Below, piece after piece: positions 1 through 7,897 of a stretch of 64,000 nucleotides of DNA (its first letter is position 1; each line of letters opens with the position of its first letter). The DNA lies in assembly GCF_014287815.1 (NCBI RefSeq), contig NZ_JACOOQ010000012.1:28937-92936 (forward strand). Direction: 5' to 3'. The notes under the pieces are model-generated. The model was not told where the DNA came from and ran no database searches. It worked only from the letters and a program-made list of their open reading frames with translations. Origin of the DNA: Clostridium lentum. Its GTDB lineage: Bacteria > Bacillota > Clostridia > Clostridiales > Clostridiaceae. The translations under genes were made by a program, and so were the position numbers.

Positions 1-959
1 CAAAAGGAATAACTCTTATTATAGGAGGGGGATACCATGGAAAATCAACTTTATTAAGGGCATTAGAATTAGGTATATATAATCATATAGAAGGTGATGG
101 CAGAGAGTTTGTAATTACAGATGAAAGTGCATTGAAAGTAAGAGCTGAAGATGGTAGGGCAATAACATCAACGGATATTTCTTTATTTATTAATAATTTG
201 CCTAATGGAAAAGATACCATTAAATTTAATACGGAAAATGCCAGTGGAAGTACTTCTCAAGCCGCTAATATTATTGAAGCAATAGAAAGTAAGTCTAAAG
301 TTCTTTTAATAGATGAAGATACATCAGCTACTAACTTTATGATTAGAGATGATATAATGCAGCAGCTGGTGGTTAAGGAAAAGGAGCCAATAACTCCATT
401 CATAGATGTGGCAAAAAGTTTATATAAACAATTAGGAATTTCAACTATTTTGGTAGCAGGAAGTTGTGGTGATTTCTTTGATATAGCAGATTTAGTGATA
501 CAGATGGATAGTTATGAACCATATGAAGTGACAGCTAAGGCAAAAGAATTAAGCAGAGGAAAAGTAAGCTTAAGAGATGATTTAGATATAAGTATTGATT
601 TTGGAAGAGTTTTAGATAAGGGCTCTATTTCTGAAGGACCTAAAGGTATTAAGATTAAAACCTTAGGAAAAGATGGGTTATCTATTAATAAAGAGAATAT
701 TGATTTAAAGTCAGTGGAGCAAATTGTTGATGGTGAACAAATAAATACTATTGGTATGGCAATTAAATTTATAGAAGATAAATATTCTGGCAAAGATTTA
801 ACCATTGAAAAAATAGCAGATGAAATAGAAAAGGATATTACTAAAAATTTAATAGGTATAGATAACATAAAAGGTGGAAATGGAAGTTTGGCTATGCCGA
901 GAAAACAAGAAATACTTTGTGCAATAAACAGACTTAGAACTTTAAAAATTAAAAAATAA
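1..959 (+). CDS. ABC-class predicted ATPase (COG3044 type), 3' part only
   Basis: The reading frame is open from base 3, before the first available start codon, so the gene begins outside the window. The visible part opens with a nucleotide-binding loop, GGGYHGKST (about residues 8-16 of the visible part), followed by a Walker B-like strand ending LLIDEDTSA. This layout, with the conserved GSCGDFFDIAD segment after it, matches the 'predicted ATPase of the ABC class' family. These are soluble proteins with no transporter partner, and their substrate is unknown. No membrane segments are seen. A hairpin with a T-run follows the stop, so it appears to be the last gene of its transcript. The family call is confident; the role is not known. 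Confidence 0.8.
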   Translation, partial: KGITLIIGGGYHGKSTLLRALELGIYNHIEGDGREFVITDESALKVRAEDGRAITSTDISLFINNLPNGKDTIKFNTENASGSTSQAANIIEAIESKSKVLLIDEDTSATNFMIRDDIMQQLVVKEKEPITPFIDVAKSLYKQLGISTILVAGSCGDFFDIADLVIQMDSYEPYEVTAKAKELSRGKVSLRDDLDISIDFGRVLDKGSISEGPKGIKIKTLGKDGLSINKENIDLKSVEQIVDGEQINTIGMAIKFIEDKYSGKDLTIEKIADEIEKDITKNLIGIDNIKGGNGSLAMPRKQEILCAINRLRTLKIKK

Positions 960-987
960 TTTTTAAAGATAAACTTATATAATTATA

Positions 988-1043
988 AATTAAGAATGAT
1001 GAGTTATGAATTTTAATTCACCTCATTAATTCTTAATTTTTTA
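988..1043 (+). terminator. Terminator-like palindromic element after the ATPase gene
   Basis: An imperfect inverted repeat (AAGAATGATGAG paired with CTCATTAATTCTT) is followed by TTTTTT. Its 5' half resembles the element at 13336-13366 (both contain GAATGATGAGTTA), so it may be a small dispersed palindromic repeat serving as a terminator. Confidence 0.55.
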
Positions 1044-1129
1044 TTTATATGTAAATTTATAGAAAAATTAATAAAAAATGTAGAATAAATTTTTAAAGTA
1101 TGGTAATATTAGTTATATAAAGAAATAAT

Positions 1130-1204
1130 GGCCTGTTGGTCAAGCGGTGAAGACGGCACCCTCTCACGGTGCAATCAGGGGTTCGATTCCCCTACGGGTC
1201 ACCA
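1130..1204 (+). tRNA. tRNA-Glu (anticodon CTC), CCA encoded
   Basis: A full cloverleaf can be folded: acceptor GGCCTGT with ACGGGTC (wobble pairs included), anticodon stem GCACC/GGTGC with loop CTCTCAC giving anticodon CTC, and T-arm AGGGGTTCGATTCCCCT. The 3' CCA is encoded at 1202-1204. It reads GAG codons. It is a single tRNA gene followed directly by an intrinsic terminator. Confidence 0.95.
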
Positions 1205-1210
1205 CATAAA

Positions 1211-1239
1211 AAAAGCAGTACGGAGATACTGCTTTTTTT
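1211..1239. terminator. Bidirectional terminator between tRNA-Glu and the yjiH-like gene
   Basis: AGCAGTA and TACTGCT form a 7-bp stem around CGGAGA, flanked by an A-run on the left and a T-run on the right. It can therefore end transcription from both converging units. Confidence 0.85.
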
Positions 1240-1240
1240 A

Positions 1241-2611
1241 TTAAAATAGTAAATTTGCTATTAATACTATCACTGGTAGTGTAACTAAAGTTCTTTCCAA
1301 AAATATTAGTATTAAGTCTTTTAAATTTACAGGTATTTTTGACCCTAGTAAAAGTCCACCTACTTCAGACATATATACAAGTTGTGTTACTGATACACAA
1401 GCAACTATAAATTTTGTCATTTCATTAGTTATTGTATTAGCAGCTAAAACAGATGGTAATAACATATCTGCAAAGCCAACAATTAATGTTTGAGATGCAG
1501 CTGTAGCTTCAGGAACCTGAAGAAGTTTTAAAATAGGTATAAAAGGTGTACCTAATACCTGGAATATAGTTGTATACTCAGCTATTATTAAAGCAAGTGT
1601 AGCAAGACACATAACCACAGGTAAAACTCCAAGCCACATATCTAATACATTCTTAAATCCTTCGGTAAAGAATTTTTTTATATCATAAGCGTTAACAGCT
1701 TTTTCTAATGCATTTTTATATCCCCATGAAAAAGAGTTATATCCTTCAGGAATTACCTCTAAATTTTCCTTAATATTGTCATTATAATACGTATCACTTT
1801 TTCTTGATAAAGGTGGTATTCTTGGAACAATTATAGCAGCAACAATTCCAGCAAAAGAAACTGTTAAATAAAATGGAATAAACATATGAGAAAGTCCAAC
1901 TTGACTTATAACTATTAAACTAAATGTAATTGATACAGCAGAAAAAGTAGTACTTATTGTAGCAGCTTCTCTTTTTGTATAAAATCCATCTTCGTATTGC
2001 TTACTAGTAAGCAATATTCCAAGTGTACCGTCACCAAGCCATGAAGTGATACAATCAATTGATGAACGTCCAGGTAATTTGAATATTGGTCTCATAACTT
2101 TTGTTAATAATGCACCAAAGAATTCTAAAAGTCCAAAATTTAAAAGTAATGGTAATAGTAAACCTGCAAATAAGAAAATAGAAAATAAAACTGTTAATAG
2201 ATCGTTTAACACAAAGGCACCAGTTGAATCTCCAATAATAAATTCAGAACCTATACCAAAAAGAGTTAATAAACTAAATATTGCACCAAATATTCTTGCT
2301 AAAAGCCATAAAGGTCCAACATTAAATAATGTTTTTAAAAAGCTATTTTCTAAAATGAATTTTGGCTTGAATATTTTAGTAATTATACTAATTACAGCAG
2401 AAATTACTAAAATAAAAGTTATTATATAAATTAATGATGAACCTAAAAAGTTTACTAAAGCATTTGAAAAAATAGCTACTGGAATAGTTATTTGGTCATT
2501 ATACTTAATAGGAATCATAAAAAGAATTATTCCTAATAAAGAAGGTAGTATAAATTTTAAATTGTTTTTTATATTAGAATTTGAATTATATTTTATATTT
2601 GAACCTTCCAT
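1241..2611 (-). CDS. YjiH-family nucleoside-recognition (Gate-domain) membrane protein
   Basis: This 456-residue protein is very hydrophobic with roughly ten predicted membrane segments. It carries the Gate/nucleoside-recognition signature around SSIDCITSWLGDGTLG (middle of the protein) and a second Gate-like half near the C-terminus. The family resembles YjiH proteins and the SpmA/SpmB and FeoB Gate domains. The substrate is not established. I chose the ATG at 2611 because AAAGGAGG lies at the right distance upstream of it; a longer reading frame to 2653 would place that ribosome site inside the gene. The gene is monocistronic and converges on tRNA-Glu. Confidence 0.8.
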   Translation of the reverse strand: MEGSNIKYNSNSNIKNNLKFILPSLLGIILFMIPIKYNDQITIPVAIFSNALVNFLGSSLIYIITFILVISAVISIITKIFKPKFILENSFLKTLFNVGPLWLLARIFGAIFSLLTLFGIGSEFIIGDSTGAFVLNDLLTVLFSIFLFAGLLLPLLLNFGLLEFFGALLTKVMRPIFKLPGRSSIDCITSWLGDGTLGILLTSKQYEDGFYTKREAATISTTFSAVSITFSLIVISQVGLSHMFIPFYLTVSFAGIVAAIIVPRIPPLSRKSDTYYNDNIKENLEVIPEGYNSFSWGYKNALEKAVNAYDIKKFFTEGFKNVLDMWLGVLPVVMCLATLALIIAEYTTIFQVLGTPFIPILKLLQVPEATAASQTLIVGFADMLLPSVLAANTITNEMTKFIVACVSVTQLVYMSEVGGLLLGSKIPVNLKDLILIFLERTLVTLPVIVLIANLLF

Positions 2612-2883
2612 TTCTTCCTCCTTTACATATATTAAAAATTTATAAATATACACTAGTATTCATTCTATATGCAAAAATATTAAAAATCAAGAGTGAATAT
2701 GTGCAAAAAAGTTAAATATTTAATTATAGTTTGGATAAATTTAAGGATAAATATAGCTTTGTAATTAAAAATATAGAAAAATAGAATAAAAGTAATTATA
2801 ATTAAATAAAAAATACTTTATTATTTTATTTCGATAGAACATAAACATAAAAGGATAAGAAAAACTATGTAGGAGCTGGGATA

Positions 2884-3690
2884 GTGGATTATAGACAAAA
2901 TATTAAAAACCATAAGAGGATAGTAGTCAAAGTAGGGACTTCAACATTAACATATAGCAATGGCAATATAAATTTATCAAGAATAGAAAATTTAACTAGA
3001 GTATTATCAGATTTAATGAATAGCGGTAAAGAAGTAGTTCTTGTTACTTCAGGAGCTGTTGGCGTAGGGGTAAATAAGCTTAAACTTAAAGAAAGACCAA
3101 AAACAATAAAGGAAAAACAGGCAGCTGCAGCTGTTGGTCAAAGTGAGCTTATGCATATATATAGTAAGTTGTTCGGGGAATATAGCCATATAGTAGGGCA
3201 AGTATTGTTGACAAGAGATGTAGTTGAAGATGACCATGTAAGAAAAAATGTTGTTAATACTTTTGAGACATTAATTGAAAATAAAATAATTCCAATAGTA
3301 AATGAAAATGATACAGTAGCTATAGATGAAATTGAAAATATAGTTAGGTTTGGTGATAATGATAATTTATCAGCAATTGTTGCAGGATTAGTATCAGCAG
3401 ATTTATTAATAATATTATCAGATATAGATGGATTCTATGATTCTGATCCAAGAAAAAATCCAGATTCAAAGATGATTAAGGAAGTAATTGAAATTACTAG
3501 AGAATTAGAAGAATGTGCTGGAGGAGCAGGAACAAGTTTTGGAACAGGAGGAATGGCCACAAAATTAACAGCTGCTAAAACAGCTACAAATTTTGGGGTT
3601 GATATGATATTAGCTAATGGAGATGATCCAAAAATTCTTTTTGATATAGTTAATGGAGAGGAAATAGGAACGTTATTTATTAAAAAGTAG
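2884..3690 (+). CDS. proB: Glutamate 5-kinase
   Basis: ProB phosphorylates glutamate to gamma-glutamyl phosphate, the first step of proline synthesis in the cytoplasm. The 268-residue protein is an amino-acid-kinase fold only: it begins [12 protein letters not shown], carries VTSGAVGVG and the nucleotide-site segments VNENDTVA and FGDNDNLSA, and ends without the C-terminal PUA domain found in longer ProB proteins. The start is GTG at 2884, preceded by AGGAG. proA follows after 11 bp, so the two form an operon. Feedback by proline is usual in the family but cannot be judged from this sequence. Confidence 0.93.
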   Translation: MDYRQNIKNHKRIVVKVGTSTLTYSNGNINLSRIENLTRVLSDLMNSGKEVVLVTSGAVGVGVNKLKLKERPKTIKEKQAAAAVGQSELMHIYSKLFGEYSHIVGQVLLTRDVVEDDHVRKNVVNTFETLIENKIIPIVNENDTVAIDEIENIVRFGDNDNLSAIVAGLVSADLLIILSDIDGFYDSDPRKNPDSKMIKEVIEITRELEECAGGAGTSFGTGGMATKLTAAKTATNFGVDMILANGDDPKILFDIVNGEEIGTLFIKK

Positions 3691-3701
3691 GGGAGGTAAA
3701 T

Positions 3702-4946
<1,245 letters not shown>

Positions 4947-4947
4947 T

Positions 4948-4984
4948 AAGAAATAGGCATTTTTTATATGCCTATTTCTTATTT
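4948..4984 (+). terminator. Terminator of proBA
   Basis: AAGAAATAGGCAT and ATGCCTATTTCTT form a 13-bp perfect stem with a T-rich loop, followed by ATTTTG. Confidence 0.85.
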
Positions 4985-5028
4985 TGATATATTTCAAAAA
5001 TTTTTAAAGTTTATTAATTCTTAAAGTG

Positions 5029-5101
5029 AAAAAAATCCTAGTGTTATTAAGTTAGGGGGATAAATAACTCTAGGTTAGGAGTAATAATAAATTTTAACTA
5101 C
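5029..5101 (-). ncRNA. Candidate C-rich small RNA, copy A
   Basis: Read on the minus strand, a promoter (5108-5146) is followed by about 70 nt ending in an intrinsic terminator. The stem 5037-5048/5063-5074 has 12 positions with one T-T mismatch, a 14-nt loop containing TCCCCC, and then A plus seven T. The short body also contains ACTCC. A paralogue with the same layout lies at 46880-46977; its stem differs by a compensatory pair change, while its loop length and TCCCCC motif are the same. No ORF with a ribosome site is present. The C-rich loop suggests pairing with G-rich ribosome sites, as in LhrC, RsaE/RoxS or csRNA families; this is inference. I do not recognise a named family. Confidence 0.65.
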
Positions 5102-5107
5102 TTTATA

Positions 5108-5146
5108 ATATTATAATAACTTATTAATATGTCAATTTAGTGTCAT
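5108..5146 (-). promoter_or_regulatory. Promoter with twin direct-repeat box, sRNA copy A
   Basis: On the minus strand ATGACA (5146-5141) and TTGACA (5135-5130) repeat with an 11-bp period. They are followed by TATAAT (5115-5110, spacer 14) or TAATAT (5113-5108, spacer 16). The second box doubles as the -35. An 11-bp direct repeat at this position is typical of OmpR/PhoB-type response-regulator sites. Confidence 0.6.
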
Positions 5147-5188
5147 ATTAATAAATAAATTAAAAAAATTAACATTAGGAGAAATTTT

Positions 5189-5635
5189 ATGGAATTTAAG
5201 ATTTGTAAATTTAATGAGCTTACAGTTATGGAGATGTATGAAATAGCTAGATCAAGGTTTGAAGTATTTGCAATGGAACAAAAAATAATTCAAGAACCTG
5301 AATTAGATGGAATAGATAATGAATGTTATCAGGTTTTCTATATGGATAATAATAGAGTTGTAGCATATTGTAGAATAGTGCCTGCAGGAGTTGCCTATAA
5401 TAATATATCTTTAGGAAGAGTATTAGTGCTAAATGATTATAGAAGGAAAGGCTTAGCACTAATAATGATAAAAGAGGCTCTTAAATTTATAAAAGAAGAG
5501 TTGCAGGAAGATACTGTAGTATTATCAGGTCAAGTTTATGCAAAAGGATTATATGAAAGTGTTGGATTTAAGATAATATCAGATGTATATGATGAAGTTG
5601 GTATCCCTCATGTGAAAATGAAAATTGAATTATAG
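5189..5635 (+). CDS. GNAT-family acetyltransferase, ElaA-like
   Basis: This 148-residue single-domain N-acetyltransferase has an N-terminal segment, FNELTVMEMYEIARSRFEVFAMEQ, with spacing typical of the ElaA subgroup. The acetyl-CoA binding region is LGRVLVLNDYRRKGL (about residues 73-87), the usual beta4-alpha3 R-x-x-G-x-G/A loop variant. The acceptor substrate is unknown. The ATG follows AGGAG. The gene diverges from sRNA copy A, so the region 5136-5188 must serve both promoters. Confidence 0.85.
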   Translation: MEFKICKFNELTVMEMYEIARSRFEVFAMEQKIIQEPELDGIDNECYQVFYMDNNRVVAYCRIVPAGVAYNNISLGRVLVLNDYRRKGLALIMIKEALKFIKEELQEDTVVLSGQVYAKGLYESVGFKIISDVYDEVGIPHVKMKIEL

Positions 5636-5764
5636 TGGGCTTAGTATTGACTAAACTCTTTTTTCTATATAAATATACAAGAAAAATTTACAAGCAATAA
5701 AAAATAAGTACAAAAGTAAAAAAGATATCATACTATGGTACAAAGAAAAAAGAGGTGAGAATAA

Positions 5765-6358
5765 GTGGTTTATTTAATCGCATTTTGTTTGTTTTTAATA
5801 TTAACTATATTAACTATATTTGGTATATATGAATACTATGAAAGAAAATATATAGTAAATTTAAAAGAGCTTCCAAAGTCTTATGATGTAATTATTGTGC
5901 TTGGTGCTGGTATAAGGCCTGATGGTACTCCTTGTGATATATTAAAAGATAGGTTATTTACAGCTGCAAAGGTATATAATGAATGTATATGTAGGAAAGT
6001 TCTTTTAACCGGTGAACATAAAGATGAAGATTATAGTGAGATATTTTCTATGAAGAACTGGATAATGCAATATAATATTCCAGAAAAAGATATAATTCTT
6101 GATGGATATGGATATTGTACTTACGATAGCATTTTTAGGGCAAAATATAAATTAAAAATTAATAAAGCTATAATAGCAACTAATAGATATCATTTGCCAA
6201 GAGCAATTTATATTGCTAGGAAGATTGGGATTGAAGCATATGGTATTGCTTCAGACTTAAGGCAATATGATAGAATGAAAAAATATATAAAAAGAGAAAA
6301 ATTAGCACAAATTAAAGATTTCTTTTTAGTTAACTTTTCACTGAATAAGGGAAAATAG
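5765..6358 (+). CDS. DUF218 / YdcF-SanA-like membrane-anchored protein
   Basis: The 197-residue protein has one N-terminal membrane segment (about residues 2-22) followed by a DUF218 domain. Landmarks are VIIVLGAGIRPDGTP, VLLTGEH, and the C-terminal NRYHLPRAIYIARK with conserved His. SanA/YdcF relatives act in envelope or polysaccharide contexts, but the enzymatic activity is unsettled. The start is GTG at 5765 with AGAGGTGAG upstream. A short-chain dehydrogenase remnant follows after 18 bp. Confidence 0.8.
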   Translation: MVYLIAFCLFLILTILTIFGIYEYYERKYIVNLKELPKSYDVIIVLGAGIRPDGTPCDILKDRLFTAAKVYNECICRKVLLTGEHKDEDYSEIFSMKNWIMQYNIPEKDIILDGYGYCTYDSIFRAKYKLKINKAIIATNRYHLPRAIYIARKIGIEAYGIASDLRQYDRMKKYIKREKLAQIKDFFLVNFSLNKGK

Positions 6359-6376
6359 TTGCAGGGGGAGTAAATA

Positions 6377-6445
6377 TTGAGTAATTACGTATTAATAACT
6401 GGTGGAAGTGATGGCATTGGTTTAGAGCTAGCAAAATTATTTTAA
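6377..6445 (+). pseudogene. Truncated short-chain dehydrogenase remnant
   Basis: A TTG start with GGGGGAG upstream opens a 22-codon frame that contains ITGGSDGIGLELAKL, the Rossmann dinucleotide-binding loop of SDR enzymes, and then stops. Nothing SDR-like continues in any frame downstream. I read it as the 5' stub of a deleted SDR gene that kept its ribosome site and was once translated after the DUF218 gene. Confidence 0.6.
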
Positions 6446-6484
6446 AAACTAACAAAATTTAAAATAAAATTTGAATATTTAATC

Positions 6485-6513
6485 TTGACAATAAGTGGAA
6501 AAAAATATAGAAT
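6485..6513 (+). promoter_or_regulatory. Sigma-A promoter of carAB
   Basis: TTGACA at 6485-6490 and TAGAAT at 6508-6513 are separated by exactly 17 bases. This places the start of the carAB leader near 6520, upstream of the PyrR motif. Confidence 0.75.
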
Positions 6514-6558
6514 AGTATAAAAGAATAATAAAAATAGTTAAAAAGTACACTTTAAATT

Positions 6559-6579
6559 GGTTCAGAGAGGCCAGAAAGG
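6559..6579 (+). promoter_or_regulatory. PyrR-type RNA binding motif in the carAB leader
   Basis: The motif GGTTCAGAGAGGCC followed by AGAAAGG matches the conserved CCAGAGAGG...AAGG core of the RNA loop bound by PyrR in Bacillus pyr attenuators. PyrR bound with UMP favours termination there. Its 3' end (AAAGGAG) is also the only plausible ribosome site for the leader ORF at 6591. No pyrR gene lies in the window. Confidence 0.7.
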
Positions 6580-6590
6580 AGTATGTAGGT

Positions 6591-6701
6591 ATGTTATACG
6601 CAAAACACTATAACTATAGTTACATCGTTGAATTATTAAATAAGTTTTCTAACCACGGTTTTAAATATTTAAAGGATAATAAGGAGATAATTTTACATTA
6701 A
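6591..6701 (+). CDS. Candidate carAB leader peptide, 36 aa
   Basis: ATG at 6591 follows AAAGGAG and opens 36 codons ending with TAA at 6699-6701. The peptide is rich in Tyr, Asn and Leu with no Arg, so it is not an arginine-stalling leader. The stop lies at the junction of the loop and 3' arm of the leader terminator, so a translating ribosome would cover the terminator's 5' arm. This geometry resembles the pyrBI leader of enteric bacteria. It has no recognised protein homology. It could be a fortuitous frame. Confidence 0.4.
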   Translation: MLYAKHYNYSYIVELLNKFSNHGFKYLKDNKEIILH

Positions 6702-6730
6702 ATTATCTCTCTATTATCCTTTTCTTTTTA
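6672..6730 (+). terminator. Attenuator terminator before carAB
   Basis: The outer stem AAGGATAATA (6672-6681) pairs with TATTATCCTT (6712-6721), and the inner stem GAGATAATTT (6684-6693) pairs with AAATTATCTC (6700-6709). Only one position is mismatched. The loop has six bases, and the hairpin is followed by TTTCTTTTT. It lies 100 bp before carA and is the expression platform of the pyrimidine leader. Confidence 0.85.
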
Positions 6731-6835
6731 AGGATTTTTGTAAGTGAGAAACAAGCAAAAGGCATTTAAGATTGAGAAGTTTATAGGTGTATTTTAAAAA
6801 AAGTTTATACATAAAGCTAAAGGGAGGACTAAATA

Positions 6836-7885
6836 ATGAAAGCAAGGCTTATACTTGAAAATGGAATGATTTTTGAAGGCAATGCATTTGGGTATTTAAA
6901 AGAAAGTGTTGGAGAAGTTGTATTTACTACAGGAATGACAGGATATCAAGAAATTCTAACAGATCCGTCATACTATGGTCAGATTGTAATAATGACATAT
7001 CCTCTTATAGGAAACTACGGAATAAACTTAGAAGATTCAGAATCTAATATGCCAAAGGTAAAAGGATTTGTTGTAAGAGAAAACTGTCATTTTCCAAATA
7101 ATTTTAGATGTGAGATGCAATTAGATGATTATTTAAAACAAAATAAGATAATAGGTCTAGAGGGAATAGATACAAGGGCTTTAACAAAAATATTAAGAAA
7201 TAATGGAACTATGAAAGGTATTATTTCTTTAGAAAGTGAATCATTAGATGCAGTGAAAGAAAAAATGGAAGGCTTTTCAAATAAAGAAGCAGTTAAAATA
7301 GTAACTACTAAAAAGCAATATACCATTGAAGGTTCAGGCAAACATGTAGCGATAATTGATTTTGGTATAAAGGAAAATATAATAAGAAACTTTAAAAAGA
7401 GAGGCTGTAAAATCACAGTATTCCCAATGAATATAACTGCAGAGGAAGTTTTAGCAGTAAATCCTGATTTAATATTTTTATCAAATGGTCCTGGAGATCC
7501 AGAAGATTTAACAGAAGTAATAGAAAACATTAAGAAGTTAGTAGGGGTAAAACCAATAGTAGGTATTTGTCTAGGACATCAATTATTAGCATTAACACTT
7601 GGTGGACATACTACTAAATTAAAATTCGGACATAGAGGATGCAACCATCCAGTTAAAGATTTAGAAAGAAATATGGTTCATATTACATCACAAAATCATG
7701 GATATGTGGTAAATGAATTACCAGAAGATGTGGTAGCAACACATATAAATATAAATGATGGAACAATAGAAGGTATGAAACATACTAAATTACCAATATA
7801 TTCAGTTCAATTCCATCCAGAGGCAGCAGCAGGGCCAGAGGATAGCGAATATATTTTTGACAGATTTATGGAATATGCACTTTAG
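6836..7885 (+). CDS. carA: Carbamoyl-phosphate synthase small (glutaminase) subunit
   Basis: CarA hydrolyses glutamine and passes ammonia to CarB for carbamoyl phosphate synthesis. The 349-residue protein has the N-terminal CPSase small domain (GMTGYQEILTDPSY) and a C-terminal class I glutaminase with GICLGHQ (catalytic Cys) and FHPEA (catalytic His, Glu). The ATG follows AGGGAGGA. carB begins 12 bp after the stop. The leader carries a PyrR motif and an attenuator, which points to pyrimidine rather than arginine control. Confidence 0.95.
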   Translation: MKARLILENGMIFEGNAFGYLKESVGEVVFTTGMTGYQEILTDPSYYGQIVIMTYPLIGNYGINLEDSESNMPKVKGFVVRENCHFPNNFRCEMQLDDYLKQNKIIGLEGIDTRALTKILRNNGTMKGIISLESESLDAVKEKMEGFSNKEAVKIVTTKKQYTIEGSGKHVAIIDFGIKENIIRNFKKRGCKITVFPMNITAEEVLAVNPDLIFLSNGPGDPEDLTEVIENIKKLVGVKPIVGICLGHQLLALTLGGHTTKLKFGHRGCNHPVKDLERNMVHITSQNHGYVVNELPEDVVATHININDGTIEGMKHTKLPIYSVQFHPEAAAGPEDSEYIFDRFMEYAL

Positions 7886-7897
7886 GAGGGTTTTAAG

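Noticed and set aside
5037..5074. Plus-strand hairpin with GGGGGA loop as a CsrA site or leader of the GNAT gene
   Set aside because: On the plus strand there is no T-run. On the minus strand the same stem is followed by seven T and preceded by a promoter in both copies, so the minus-strand RNA explains it better.
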